Source: CAIVVT01 sp052145115 (GTDB taxonomy: Bacteria > Acidobacteriota > Terriglobia > Bryobacterales > Bryobacteraceae). Taken from it: a DNA stretch of 64,000 nucleotides. Of this stretch, positions 36,463-46,039 are shown one piece after another. A program made the position numbers and the translations under genes. The stretch spans positions 15,502 to 79,501 of the forward strand of contig JBKQPG010000102.1 of NCBI GenBank assembly GCA_052145115.1, in the 5' to 3' direction. The notes under the pieces were generated by a model that worked only from the letters and a program-made list of their open reading frames with translations, was not told the origin of the DNA and made no database searches. Numbering within the stretch: the first letter of the stretch is position 1; the number at the start of each line of letters is the position of its first letter.

Positions 36463-36930
36463 CTAAAGTCCGGAGACGCCCCAGCGTTTTAGTTCGTGCA
36501 GAAACGTGTCCCTGGCTGAGTGCCGGCTGGTGAAGCGGATCGGGGGCGCGCCTTGCGGCCCGCGAACGACGACGACTCTATTTTGCACGCAGCCGAACAG
36601 GCGCCGGGGCAACAGGGGAATCTCAGCGGTTTCTGCTACCCGGCGGACGTCCTTCCAGGGGATGAATCGCTCCCCGATGCCCAGCGGTCCGTCGCGACGG
36701 ACGCCATGCTGGTCGGTCGTGATCTGCCGCGGCCAGGCCACGGCCAAGGCGGCCAGACAACCGAGCATGAGCAGCAGATCCGGCAGGGTTTGCGGGGGCG
36801 TGTCAAAGAGGAGAATCAGCACCACAGTGGCGGCGATCAACAGCGCCAGCGCGCCGTACAATGCCAGCACATACAAGCGGGCTGGGAAGTGGACCGCTTC
36901 CGGATTCCGCTCATCGCGGTAGTACGACAC
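36463..36930 (-). CDS. Membrane protein with PH-like (bPH) domain
   Basis: A 155-aa protein: a polar N-terminus, two adjacent membrane helices (about 20-42 and 50-66), then a soluble domain with I-T-T-D-Q-H-G-V-R-R, F-I-P-W-K-D-V-R-R-V and a C-terminal amphipathic helix. That pattern is typical of small membrane proteins with bacterial PH domains, found widely with no assigned function. The preferred start is the first ATG. It stands alone in a low-gene-density region; no operon partner. Confidence 0.65.
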   Translation of the reverse strand: MSYYRDERNPEAVHFPARLYVLALYGALALLIAATVVLILLFDTPPQTLPDLLLMLGCLAALAVAWPRQITTDQHGVRRDGPLGIGERFIPWKDVRRVAETAEIPLLPRRLFGCVQNRVVVVRGPQGAPPIRFTSRHSARDTFLHELKRWGVSGL

Positions 36931-37078
36931 CAGTACTCATTCTGCCATCTGCGACGCGCCGCCGGAAGTGGAAAATGCGCCAATCGCATGACAAACAAGA
37001 GGTTACGGTAAGGATTGAGGCGCCGGCGGGCTGTCGCTGGGCCTTGACCATGGGCGAATAGAATGCGAACATACCGTC

Positions 37079-38074
37079 ATGGCCTCCGCTCTGGCCTTGC
37101 ATGCCCACCGCGCCGCGACCCTGGTGCAAAAACGCCGGGTCGAGTATCGCGAGTTGCCCGCGGTGCAGCTACTGAACCGCTGTTCGAGCGATCGGGTGCC
37201 GTTCCAATGGACCCTCAACCCGTATCGCGGCTGCGAATTGGCCTGCAAGTACTGCTACGCCCGCTATACCCATGAATTCATGGAGTTCCACGATAGCCTG
37301 GCGTTCGAAAGCGTGATCTTCGCCAAACGCTGGGACGAGGCCGCGCTGCGCGCCGGGTTGCGCCGCGTGCGCCCGGGGCAGTGGATCGCGCTGGGCACGG
37401 CCACCGACCCTTATCAGCCGGCCGAGCGGCGTTATCGCCTGACGCGGCGCATTCTTTCGGTGTTTGCCACGCTGAGGGGCTACAACCTCGGTATTACGAC
37501 CAAGTCGGACCTTGTCAGGGACGATGTCGAGCTGCTACGACAGGTCTCGGCTCGCAACAACCTGCGCGTGACTATGACCATCACCACCACCGATACGGCG
37601 CTGGCGCGACTGCTCGAGCCGCTGGCGCCGCGGCCGGAGCTGCGCTTGGCCGCGCTGGGCGAGCTGGCGCGGGCGGGCGTCGCCTGCGGCGTGACCGTCA
37701 GTCCAGTGCTACCGGGCCTGAACGACAGCCGCGCGGAAATCGAAGCCATCGCACAGCAGGCCCGCCTAGCCGGCGCCAGCTATCTCCACGGCAGAGTGCT
37801 GTTCCTGCAGCCCAGCGCGGCGGCGGTGTTTCTGCCGTTCCTGGAACGCACGTTCCCGCATCTGGCCGGCCGCTACATGGACCACTTTGCGCGCTCGGCC
37901 TACATCCGCGGCGAGTATCCGCAGCGCATTGGCGAGCTGCTTGACGACGTGAGCGTTACATATGGGCTCGCGAGCGCCGCGCATTGGCAGCCGCTGGTCG
38001 AGCAAATCAGCTTCGATTTCGGCGCCGCGCCGGCCGCGCCCTCGCCCTTCCGGGTATTGCCGGCGTGTCGCTGA
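37079..38074 (+). CDS. Radical SAM protein of the SPL-like (Rv2578c-type) family
   Basis: A 331-aa protein with the radical SAM cluster motif C-E-L-A-C-K-Y-C (C52, C56, C59, i.e. CxxxCxxC) followed by Y-A-R-Y-T-H-E-F-M, the signature of SPL-like radical SAM enzymes related to spore photoproduct lyase. Further family features are G-T-A-T-D-P-Y-Q-P-A-E and T-I-T-T-T-D. Relatives have no proven substrate; repair of nucleic-acid damage is one suggestion. It is cytoplasmic and monocistronic, ending about 80 bp before the rhamnosidase gene. Confidence 0.87.
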   Translation: MASALALHAHRAATLVQKRRVEYRELPAVQLLNRCSSDRVPFQWTLNPYRGCELACKYCYARYTHEFMEFHDSLAFESVIFAKRWDEAALRAGLRRVRPGQWIALGTATDPYQPAERRYRLTRRILSVFATLRGYNLGITTKSDLVRDDVELLRQVSARNNLRVTMTITTTDTALARLLEPLAPRPELRLAALGELARAGVACGVTVSPVLPGLNDSRAEIEAIAQQARLAGASYLHGRVLFLQPSAAAVFLPFLERTFPHLAGRYMDHFARSAYIRGEYPQRIGELLDDVSVTYGLASAAHWQPLVEQISFDFGAAPAAPSPFRVLPACR

Positions 38075-38155
38075 GCGCTATCGCGCCAGGCGCGCCGGGC
38101 CGCAGGGGTCAAAGTGATAGAATTCGCCTGACCCTTCTTTGTGGAGAACTATCCG

Positions 38156-40789
38156 ATGCGAAACTCTCATTGCCTGACGCTCCTGCTGGCGGGAGCCATG
38201 CTGGCCGCCGCCCAGCCCGCGCCCGCTCCGCAAAACCTGCGTTGTGAGTACCTTACGAATCCCGAAGCAGTGGACGCCATTCCGCCTCGCCTGTCCTGGC
38301 TGCCGGTTGCCACGACGCGCGGCGCCGCCGAGAGCGCCTACGCGATCCTGGTTTCCTCGGATCCCGGCGCGGTGAACGGCGATGCCTGGGACAGTGGCAA
38401 GGTCGCCAGCGCTCAGTTCGTCAACGTGCCCTACGCCGGCCAGGCGCTGCAGAGTGGCAGGACGTACTTCTGGAAGGTCCGCACGTGGGACAACGGGGGC
38501 CGCGAGAGCGGCTGGAGCGCGGTGGCGCGGTTTGGCGTCGGGCTGCTCGAAAAGAGTGACTGGAAGGGCCAATGGATCGCCGGCGGCAACGCCCTGCGCA
38601 AGGAGTTCGACATCTCCGGCAAGGTCGCCAGTGCCAAGGTTTTCGTGGCCGCGGCGGGCTATTACGAGCTGCGCATCAACGGCCACAAGGTCGGCAACCA
38701 CGTGCTGGATCCCTCCTATACGGACTTCGCAAAGCGCATCCTATACAACGCCTACGACGTGACGCGGGCCCTGAATTCCGGGCCCAACGCCGTGGCGCTG
38801 CTGCTGGGCGAGGGCTGGTTCGGCGACCGCGTCGCGCTGGTGCAGTTGAATATCGAACTCGAGGGCGGCAAAAAGATCGAGGTCGTCAGCGACGCTTCCT
38901 GGCAGGCCGGCCAGAGCCCGATCACCGCCGACAGCATTTACAACGGCGAAAGCTACGACGCACGGCTGGAGCAGCCGGGTTGGGATCGCGCCGGATTCAG
39001 CGGCGCGGGCTGGAAACCGGCCACGGCGCCGCCGTCACCGACGCAGGAACTCAGCGCGGAAGCCATGCCGCCGATCCGCACGTTGATGGAGATGACGCCC
39101 CAGCACATGAGGAGTCCGCGGCCCGGCATGTTGGTCTACGACATGGGCCAGAACTTCTCCGGCTGGGTGCGGCTCAAGGTGAGCGGGCCGCGCGGCACGG
39201 TGGTGAAACTGCGGCACTCGGAGCTGCTGTACGACGACGGCACCCTGAACGTCGAAAACCTGCGCAGCGCGCGCGCCACCGACACCTACACGCTGAAGGG
39301 CGAGGGCGAGGAGGTTTTCGAGCCGCACTTCACCTATCACGGTTTCCGATATGTCGAAGCGACCGGCTATCCGGGCACCCCGCCGATGGACGCGGTGCAG
39401 GGCCGCGTGGTGCACAGCGACGTCAAGCCGATCGGCGGCTTTTCTTCCTCGAAGGAGCTGCTGAACCAGATCCAGCGCCTGGTGCAGTGGGGCATTACGT
39501 CGAACCTCGAATCCGTGCCAACGGACTGCAACCAGCGCGATGAGCGCATGGGCTGGATGGCCGATGCGCATCTGTACTCCGAAACAGCCATGGTGAATTT
39601 CGACATGGCCGCCTTCTACACCAACTGGCTGCGCACGATCCACGACGATCAGGACGCCGAGGGCGCCGTGCCCGACACCACGCCGCGGGCGCGCTTTGCG
39701 CGCGGGGCGGCCGATCCGCCCTGGGGCGCGGCCTATCCGCTGGTGCTGTGGTACGCGTATCAGCAATACGGCGACCGGCGGTTGCTGGAGCAACACTTCG
39801 ACGGCATCCGCAAGTGGTCCGACTTCCTGTGGAGCAAGAGCAAGGACGGGACAACCGACTTTGCGAAATTCGGCGATTGGGTGCCTGTCGATTTCACACC
39901 CTTGCCGCTGGCAGCGACCGTTTACAGCTACGCCTCCGCCGACGTGGCCGCGAAAGTGGCGCACGTGCTGGGCAAGAGTGACGCCGAGCAGGCGCTGCGG
40001 CAGCGTGTCGCCGAGATCAAGGCGGGCTTCAACAAGCGCTTCTACAATGCTGCGGAGGGCTACTTCGGCAACGGCTCACAGGGTTCGCAGGTGCTGCCGC
40101 TGGCCTACGGCATGGTCGACGAGAAGAACCGCGGCCGCGTCATGAGCTACTTGTGGAACCAGATCGTGTATCACAACAATTCGCATCTCACGACGGGCAT
40201 TCTGGCGACCAAGCACCTGCTGCCGCTGCTGAGCCGCAACGGCAATCTGGACCTGGCTTACGACATCGCTACCAAGACCGATTACCCGAGCTGGGGCTAC
40301 ATGATCGCCAACGGCGCGACGACGTTGTGGGAGCTATGGCAGAAGCGCGAAGGCCCGTCCATGAACTCGCACAACCACGCCATGTTCGGCTCCATCGGCG
40401 GCTGGTTCATGACCGACCTGGCAGGCATCCAGGTGGCCGAAGGCGGGGAAGGCTACGAGAAACTGACCATCCATCCGGGCGTGACGCGCGACTTGAAATG
40501 GGCCGCAGGCAACTTCGAGACACAGCGCGGCAAGGTGCTGTCGTCGTGGCGGCGCACCGACGACGGACTGCGGCTGGAGGTGATGGTGCCGTTCGGTTCC
40601 GCGGCCCGCATCGTCCTGCCGAAGCTCGGGCTGCACGAGGTCAGCGTGAGCGAGGGCGGGACGGCGATTTGGGCTGACAAGAAATCCGCCGGATCGGTCG
40701 AGGGCGTCGCCACGGTCACCGAAAACAACGACGCGGTGGTTGTGGAAGTCGGCTCCGGCCACTACAGCTTCCAGCTGCAAGGTCAGTGA
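38156..40789 (+). CDS. Alpha-L-rhamnosidase, GH78
   Basis: An 877-aa secreted enzyme; signal peptide MRNSHCLTLLLAGAMLAAA with GGAG 9 nt upstream of the ATG (an in-frame GTG lies 15 nt upstream). N-terminal fibronectin-like and lectin-like domains (about 20-340) precede the (alpha/alpha)6 barrel. The conserved D-C-N-Q-R-D-E-R-M-G-W contains the likely general acid E463, and the C-terminal G-S-I-G-G-W-F-M-T-D-L-A-G-I and beta-sandwich also match the family. It should hydrolyse terminal rhamnose from plant polysaccharides or glycosides. Confidence 0.92.
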   Translation: MRNSHCLTLLLAGAMLAAAQPAPAPQNLRCEYLTNPEAVDAIPPRLSWLPVATTRGAAESAYAILVSSDPGAVNGDAWDSGKVASAQFVNVPYAGQALQSGRTYFWKVRTWDNGGRESGWSAVARFGVGLLEKSDWKGQWIAGGNALRKEFDISGKVASAKVFVAAAGYYELRINGHKVGNHVLDPSYTDFAKRILYNAYDVTRALNSGPNAVALLLGEGWFGDRVALVQLNIELEGGKKIEVVSDASWQAGQSPITADSIYNGESYDARLEQPGWDRAGFSGAGWKPATAPPSPTQELSAEAMPPIRTLMEMTPQHMRSPRPGMLVYDMGQNFSGWVRLKVSGPRGTVVKLRHSELLYDDGTLNVENLRSARATDTYTLKGEGEEVFEPHFTYHGFRYVEATGYPGTPPMDAVQGRVVHSDVKPIGGFSSSKELLNQIQRLVQWGITSNLESVPTDCNQRDERMGWMADAHLYSETAMVNFDMAAFYTNWLRTIHDDQDAEGAVPDTTPRARFARGAADPPWGAAYPLVLWYAYQQYGDRRLLEQHFDGIRKWSDFLWSKSKDGTTDFAKFGDWVPVDFTPLPLAATVYSYASADVAAKVAHVLGKSDAEQALRQRVAEIKAGFNKRFYNAAEGYFGNGSQGSQVLPLAYGMVDEKNRGRVMSYLWNQIVYHNNSHLTTGILATKHLLPLLSRNGNLDLAYDIATKTDYPSWGYMIANGATTLWELWQKREGPSMNSHNHAMFGSIGGWFMTDLAGIQVAEGGEGYEKLTIHPGVTRDLKWAAGNFETQRGKVLSSWRRTDDGLRLEVMVPFGSAARIVLPKLGLHEVSVSEGGTAIWADKKSAGSVEGVATVTENNDAVVVEVGSGHYSFQLQGQ

Positions 40790-40878
40790 CGCCGGGTCCA
40801 CGCCGCCTGCGGTGCGGTGGAGTTCTGCGCGGCCGGCCGCCGCGTCGAGCGTAATCATCAATTCCGTGCCGGCGCGGC

Positions 40879-40896
40879 GCTCGGGATCTCCCGAGC
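40879..40896. terminator. Palindrome between convergent genes
   Basis: GCTCGGGATCTCCCGAGC is a perfect palindrome between the rhamnosidase stop (40789) and the stop of the small minus-strand gene (40912). It has no run of T on either side, so it could terminate transcription in both directions only weakly or in a rho-dependent way. Confidence 0.4.
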
Positions 40897-40911
40897 TTCG
40901 CGCGCCAGCAA

Positions 40912-41073
40912 TTACTCCGGCGCCTTCGATTCCGTGTGTCGCAGGGCGTTAGCGATACCTTCCAGGCCCCTGCCAATCCGGTTCAACGCCGCAATCACAA
41001 ACCCGGCGATGCACAGGACCATGGCCACGTAGAGCACGATGAGAATTATGGTGAAGTAAGGTAACAACGACAT
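40912..41073 (-). CDS. Small single-helix membrane protein (53 aa)
   Basis: A short frame with ATG at 41073 and TAA at 40912. Residues 4-30 form a strong hydrophobic helix (S-L-L-P-Y-F-T-I-I-L-I-V-L-Y-V-A-M-V-L-C), and the remaining 23 residues are polar and slightly acidic with N-R-I-G-R-G-L-E-G-I-A-N-A-L-R. There is no strong ribosome site. It fits the pattern of small membrane proteins with a cytoplasmic tail, and the codon usage looks coding, but homologs cannot be checked here. It ends about 16 bp from a palindrome and converges on the rhamnosidase gene. Confidence 0.5.
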   Translation of the reverse strand: MSLLPYFTIILIVLYVAMVLCIAGFVIAALNRIGRGLEGIANALRHTESKAPE

Positions 41074-41286
41074 GGTGGGTTCAGATTAGCACCGCCGCGT
41101 GCTGCCAGCCATGCCCTCCAGAGGTCCGCTGCAGGCCGGTCCGCAACGCCGGCACGGAGCTCTCTCCATGCCGTGCGGTTCTGGCCTCAACGCGGCAATC
41201 CGCTCAGACTGAGCTGTTCTTGCATTGATGATGAACGAATTGCATCAAACCGCCTGCCAGCCGGCGCGGGCCTGCTGGCGGCGTTG

Positions 41287-42342
41287 CTATTTTTTCGTCT
41301 GATCGAAGGTCCAGCGGATGCCGATGCTGAACAGCCGGTCGTTGTCCTTGTGAAGGGGCAGCGGATTGGACTGATAGCGGTCGCTGAAGGCGAAGTCGTA
41401 TTCCAGGAATTTGTAGATCGGCATGCTGGCATTGGCGTCGAACTCGAAGCGGAACTGCCCGGTGTCAGTGACATTGGGATACAGCGCCGCCCGCTCCTGC
41501 AGCTTCAGCTTGGCCAGCAGCTTGAGCATGAGCGACTGGTCCACCAGCACCTCCGCCGAGTCGCGGCTCAGGCCGGTGTCGTACTTCTCGTGGTTGAAGT
41601 CCGCGCCGCCGCCGATGTCGAGATAGCCACTGGGGCCTTTCCAGGCGTGATAGCCGAAGCCGCCGCCGAACACGCCGCGCAGGTCCAGACCCAGGAACTT
41701 GTCATAGTCGTAGTCGTTGGTGCCGAAGATATACAGCTTCGACGCGAGGTCGCGGTCGAGGCTGACCCCGGCGCCGACGCGGTTGGCGGTCTCGCCGTAG
41801 GGCAGAGTCGTGCTCTGGGTGGCATAGACCTGGTTGAAGTACAGCGCCAGTTTGTCCTTGCCGGCGGCGCGCGTGGCCGCGGCGCCGGTGGTGAGGGTGG
41901 TCGAAGTGGAGTTGCCCGCGGCCTGGGAGAGGCCGAAGGTGAGCGCGCCGGCCCAGAAGTCGAGCAGCCGGGCATGGTGCAGCCGCTCGTCCTCGCGCTG
42001 CCAGTCCTTTTGCGCGGTGTCGTCGCGGATGGCCACGACGTCGGCCATTTGAGCCGGCGTGCCGTTGTCCACGCGCAACTGGCCGTCGCGCAGGGCGAGG
42101 TTGCCGCGCGCGGTCTGGCCGGACTTCAGCGCCACATTGAGCGGCGAGTCGGTGGTCAGGGCGGTGATGGCGGAGAGGTTGATCTTCACTTCGCCCGCGT
42201 ACACCGTCATGATGACCAATGCTTTGCCGTCCGTTTTCACTACCTTGCCGGTGATGCGGTCGCCGTTGTCCAGCGTGACTGTGTCGGCCCATAAGAGGGC
42301 AGCGAAAAGCGTCAATGCCAGTAGGCGTACGAGAGATGTCAT
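41287..42342 (-). CDS. DUF481 (YdiY-like) outer-membrane protein
   Basis: A 351-aa protein with a signal peptide (MTSLVRLLALTLFAALLWA). A short N-terminal domain (D-T-V-T-L-D-N-G-D-R-I-T-G-K-V) precedes a repeating strand pattern (T-N-D-Y-D-Y-D-K-F-L-G-L-D-L; G-F-G-Y-H-A-W-K-G; G-I-R-W-T-F) expected for the DUF481 beta-barrel. The ending D-R-L-F-S-I-G-I-R-W-T-F fits an outer-membrane strand. In other bacteria DUF481 proteins are induced by acid or osmotic stress; the role is unproven. It is monocistronic. Confidence 0.82.
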   Translation of the reverse strand: MTSLVRLLALTLFAALLWADTVTLDNGDRITGKVVKTDGKALVIMTVYAGEVKINLSAITALTTDSPLNVALKSGQTARGNLALRDGQLRVDNGTPAQMADVVAIRDDTAQKDWQREDERLHHARLLDFWAGALTFGLSQAAGNSTSTTLTTGAAATRAAGKDKLALYFNQVYATQSTTLPYGETANRVGAGVSLDRDLASKLYIFGTNDYDYDKFLGLDLRGVFGGGFGYHAWKGPSGYLDIGGGADFNHEKYDTGLSRDSAEVLVDQSLMLKLLAKLKLQERAALYPNVTDTGQFRFEFDANASMPIYKFLEYDFAFSDRYQSNPLPLHKDNDRLFSIGIRWTFDQTKK

Positions 42343-42402
42343 TTCCTTAATATCGCACGCCGGGGCGCGTTTCGAGCGGGCGAAAATGGTGCGCCGGCGG
42401 GG

Positions 42403-42900
42403 TTATTTCGAATCCGCGCTGGGGCCGTAGATCGACGGCACCTGGCCGCCCATGGGGCGCAAGTAAGCCGAGAGCTGGCCGCGGTGGTGGATGGAGTGCT
42501 TCAGCATGAGCTGTAGGAGGGCATAGGCGGGGACTTTGGAGGTGTGGAAGTCGACCAGGCGCGAGAGGGCCTCGCCGGACAGGGATTTGGTCTTGTCGAT
42601 CTGCGGGGGCAGCTTGGCGTTATACCAGGCCAGCAGGTCGGCCATGGCATGGACGGAGGCCGGCATCTCGTGCCCCGACTTGGGAAACGCGCCCTGCGTC
42701 ACGCCTTCGAAAAAGTACAACTCGGAGGCGGCGATGTGCCAGGCCAGTTTCAGCGCGCCCATCGATTTCGGATCGGGCGCATAGGACTCCTGGCCGGGGG
42801 GAACGGCTTCCATGACCCGGACCGTTGTGGCGCGCTCACGCTCGTATTCGGCGAGGATGAATCCGGTAAACAGCTTGGCTTCGTCATGACTGATTTGCAT
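42403..42900 (-). CDS. DinB family protein
   Basis: A 165-aa four-helix-bundle protein of the DinB/YfiT type. The three-histidine metal site is suggested by A-W-H-I-A-A-S-E near residue 53 and H-S-I-H-H-R-G-Q-L near 135, the family's usual pattern. Family members include thiol-dependent maleylpyruvate isomerases and bacillithiol transferases as well as many proteins of unknown role. It is cytoplasmic with no signal. There is no functional link with its neighbours. Confidence 0.83.
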   Translation of the reverse strand: MQISHDEAKLFTGFILAEYERERATTVRVMEAVPPGQESYAPDPKSMGALKLAWHIAASELYFFEGVTQGAFPKSGHEMPASVHAMADLLAWYNAKLPPQIDKTKSLSGEALSRLVDFHTSKVPAYALLQLMLKHSIHHRGQLSAYLRPMGGQVPSIYGPSADSK

Positions 42901-43056
42901 AGGATGGCGTTCCTTCGTGGGCTGTGCCCATTATGATCCTCCGCGAGGCGCAATAGGAGAATGCCGTTTGGCAGGCTGCGGGCGTGGTCAGTTGCAGCGT
43001 GGAGACTGCGCGCCGGCGGCGGCGGAGGGGCGGCGTAGGGCCGCGCCGCGCGGCGG

Positions 43057-44265
43057 TTATGAAATGACCGTCACGCCACATTCGGTGACATGCCAGCCGC
43101 GCTCGCGGTCGGCGTCGGCGTTCTCGCCGGCGACGGTCTTCTCGGGCAGCACCGCACCCTGGTCGACGATGCATTTGCGGAGCCGGGAGTAGCGTCCGAT
43201 CTGGACGTTATCCAACAAAATCGAGTTCTCGATTTCGCAATAGCTGTTGACCCGCACTCCCGGCGACAGCACGCTGCGGTGGACCCGGCCGCCGCTGACG
43301 ATCACGCCGGGCGAGACCAGGGAATCGGTGGCCACACCCATGCGCTGCCCCTCCTGGGCAAAGACGAATTTGGCCGGCGGCGCCTGGGGCATGCGCGCCC
43401 GCATCGGCCAGTCGGTCGAATACAGGTTGAACTCGGGCTCCACTCTGACCAGGTCCATATTGGCGTCGTAATAGGCGTCCAGCGTCCCCACATCGCGCCA
43501 ATAGCGCGCCCGTTTGGCGTTCAGATCGTGGAAATCGAAGGCCAGAACAGGCCAGCGGCCGAGCATGGCGGGGATGATGTCGCGGCCGAAGTCGTGCGCC
43601 GATTCGGGATTGGCCGCGTCGTCGCTGAGCAGGCCCAGCAAGACGTTGGTGTTGAAAACGTAGACGCCCATCGAAGCGCTGATCATGGATGGATCGAAGG
43701 CCGAGCGCACGGCGCGCTGCGGGTCGGGCTTCTCCTCGAAGCCACGGATCAGCTGCGAATCCGGATCGATGTCGGCGACGCCGAAACGATAGGCCTCGGC
43801 GGGGTCGGCCTGCAGCGTGGCCACGGTGGCGGCGGCGCCCGCGGCGCGATGTGCCTGCAGCATCTCGTGGTAGTTCATCTTGTAGATATGATCGCCGGCG
43901 ACGATCAGCACCTGGGCCGGGTCCTGGTCGAAGATGCTGGCGATGTTCTGATACACCGCGTCGGCGGTGCCCAGATACCAGCCGGCATGCATGCGCTGCA
44001 TCGGCGGCAGCACTTCAATGAACTCGCCCAGTTCGCCCGAAAAGAGGTTCCAGCCCTCGCGGATATGCCGGGCCAGCTCGAGGGCCTTGTACTGGATCAG
44101 GCAGAAGATCTGGCGCAGCCCGGAGTTGAGGCAATTGGAGAGCGTGAAATCGATCAGGCGGTAGTAGCCGCCGAAGCGCACGGCGGGCTTGGCCTGCCGG
44201 CGGCTGAGCGGATACAGGCGCTCGCCGGCGCCGCCGGCCAAGAGCATCGTCAGGACACGTTCCAC
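43057..44265 (-). CDS. glgC: Glucose-1-phosphate adenylyltransferase
   Basis: A 402-aa protein. A GTG start at 44265 with GGGGAGG 8 nt upstream was chosen; longer frames lack such a site. The N-terminal nucleotidyltransferase has L-L-A-G-G-A-G-E-R-L-Y-P-L, R-Q-A-K-P-A-V-R-F-G-G-Y-Y-R-L-I-D and F-T-L-S-N-C, all typical of GlgC. The E-E-K-P (about 195) contacts sugar phosphate. The C-terminal left-handed beta-helix with repeated hexapeptides completes the enzyme. It makes ADP-glucose for glycogen. No glgA or glgB is adjacent. Confidence 0.93.
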   Translation of the reverse strand: MERVLTMLLAGGAGERLYPLSRRQAKPAVRFGGYYRLIDFTLSNCLNSGLRQIFCLIQYKALELARHIREGWNLFSGELGEFIEVLPPMQRMHAGWYLGTADAVYQNIASIFDQDPAQVLIVAGDHIYKMNYHEMLQAHRAAGAAATVATLQADPAEAYRFGVADIDPDSQLIRGFEEKPDPQRAVRSAFDPSMISASMGVYVFNTNVLLGLLSDDAANPESAHDFGRDIIPAMLGRWPVLAFDFHDLNAKRARYWRDVGTLDAYYDANMDLVRVEPEFNLYSTDWPMRARMPQAPPAKFVFAQEGQRMGVATDSLVSPGVIVSGGRVHRSVLSPGVRVNSYCEIENSILLDNVQIGRYSRLRKCIVDQGAVLPEKTVAGENADADRERGWHVTECGVTVIS

Positions 44266-44515
44266 GAACTTGCCTCCCCGTGCCTCAGTCGAGCCCTCTT
44301 CCTTCCACTTTAGCCGCGCCAGCCGGACCCCGGTGTTCAGTTGGCGACGGTCGGGGTGCGAGAGGACCCTGTCCTTCAGTCGCGGCCTGAAATCTGTATT
44401 CTCAGTGGATCTGAAAATGAAGCGGATATTGACTGTGGTCACGATCCGCCGGGATGCGGAACGTCTCAACCGGCCGCTGCCCGCTGGATTCCTGCTCTGA
44501 CGTTCGTTGCTGCGA

Positions 44516-45976
44516 TCAGGCGCCGGAGGCCGGATCGGCGCCGTGAGTCGCCGTCGGTCCCGGCCAGCCCATCCGGTTCAGGCCGTCGAAGGCGGCCGAT
44601 TTGTAGCATTCGGCCAGCGTGGGATAGTTGAAGACCGTATCGACGAAGTAATCGATCTTGCCGCCGAAGGCCAGCACCGCCTGGCCGATGTGCACCAGCT
44701 CGCTGGCCCCGTGGCCGATGATGTGCACCCCCAGCAACTGCCGCGTCTGGCCGTGGAACAGCAGCTTCAGCAGGCCGGTGGTGTCCCCGATGATCTGGCC
44801 GCGCGCAATCTCGCGGTAGCGCGCCTTGCCCACCTCGTATTGCACGCCGTCGCGGGTCAGCTCCTCCTCGTTGCGGCCGACCATGGAGATCTCGGGGATG
44901 GTGTAGATGCCGTAGGGCAAAAACTCGGGAAAGCTGTTGGCGTGCAGGCCGAACATGTGGCAGGCGGCCAGGCGGCCCTGTTCCATCGAGGTCGAGGAGA
45001 GGCTCGGGAAGCCGATCACGTCCCCGGCGGCGTAGATGTTGGGGATGGCGGTCTGGTAATGCTCGTTGACCTCGAGGCGGCCGCGCGAGTCGGGGGCGAG
45101 GCCGGCGGCGTCGAGGTTGAGGCGGGCGGTGTTGCCGGTGCGTCCAATCGAGTAGAGCGCCTTGTCGGCGACGATATGCTTGCTGCTTTCGAGCACCAGG
45201 CGGATGCGGGCGCCGTCGGGGTCCTGATATTTCTCGATGGTCGAAACCGATTCGTTCAGACGCAGCGTCACGCGGTTTTCGCGCAGGTGATAGGCCAGGG
45301 TCTCGGCGATCTCGCTGTCGACGAAGGGCAGCAGCCGCGTGCGGCGGTCCACCAGCGTGACGCGCACGCCGAGCGCCGCGAACATGCTGGCGTACTCACA
45401 GCCGATCACGCCCGCGCCGACCACCGCCAGCGTGCGGGGCAGGGCATCCAGATGCAGAATGTCGTCGCTGGTGAGGATCGTGCTGCCGTCGAACGGGATA
45501 TGCGGATCGCGTGTGGCTTCAGTGCCGGTGGCGATGAGGATCTTATCGGCCGTGACGGTGCGCGAGCCGCCCTCGACCAGTTCGAGACGCAGCGTGTGCG
45601 GGTCCACAAACGACGCCGCGGCGGCGACCATTTCGACGCTATTGCGAAGCAGTTGAAAGCGCGTGACGTCGATCTCGTGGCGCACGACCGTGCTGACGCG
45701 GTCGAGCAGGTCGGCCGCGGAGATCTTCTGCCGCACCGTCCAGGCCAGGCCGTGAAACTCGCGGTCGCGATAGCCGGAAAGCTCCAGGACGGCCTCGCGG
45801 AAGGTCTTCGAGGGAATTGTGCCGGTGTTGACCGAGACGCCGCCGACGACGCTCTTTTTCTCGGCCAGCGCCACGCTCCGCCCGGCCTTCGCGGCTTGAA
45901 TGGCGGCGCGCATTCCCGCCGGCCCGGAACCGAGGACGAACAGATCGTACTGGAAAGCGTGCTGGGGAGCTGACAT
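44516..45976 (-). CDS. sthA: Soluble NAD(P)+ transhydrogenase
   Basis: A 486-aa flavoprotein disulfide-reductase-family protein: FAD-binding V-L-G-S-G-P-A-G-M, G-G-V-S-V-N-T-G-T-I-P-S-K-T, NAD(P)-binding V-V-G-A-G-V-I-G-C-E-Y-A and Y-A-A-G-D-V-I-G-F-P. The motif T-G-T-I-P-S-K-T is the one seen in SthA, and the redox-active CxxxxC disulfide of lipoamide dehydrogenase is absent, so this is the Si-specific soluble transhydrogenase (NADPH to NAD+ transfer). It is cytoplasmic and monocistronic. Confidence 0.9.
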   Translation of the reverse strand: MSAPQHAFQYDLFVLGSGPAGMRAAIQAAKAGRSVALAEKKSVVGGVSVNTGTIPSKTFREAVLELSGYRDREFHGLAWTVRQKISAADLLDRVSTVVRHEIDVTRFQLLRNSVEMVAAAASFVDPHTLRLELVEGGSRTVTADKILIATGTEATRDPHIPFDGSTILTSDDILHLDALPRTLAVVGAGVIGCEYASMFAALGVRVTLVDRRTRLLPFVDSEIAETLAYHLRENRVTLRLNESVSTIEKYQDPDGARIRLVLESSKHIVADKALYSIGRTGNTARLNLDAAGLAPDSRGRLEVNEHYQTAIPNIYAAGDVIGFPSLSSTSMEQGRLAACHMFGLHANSFPEFLPYGIYTIPEISMVGRNEEELTRDGVQYEVGKARYREIARGQIIGDTTGLLKLLFHGQTRQLLGVHIIGHGASELVHIGQAVLAFGGKIDYFVDTVFNYPTLAECYKSAAFDGLNRMGWPGPTATHGADPASGA

Positions 45977-46039
45977 GACCGGCGATCACGGCCCGGCGGC
46001 CGTGTTCCCTCCGATCTTAGCAGCGGCGCGCGGGATCAA

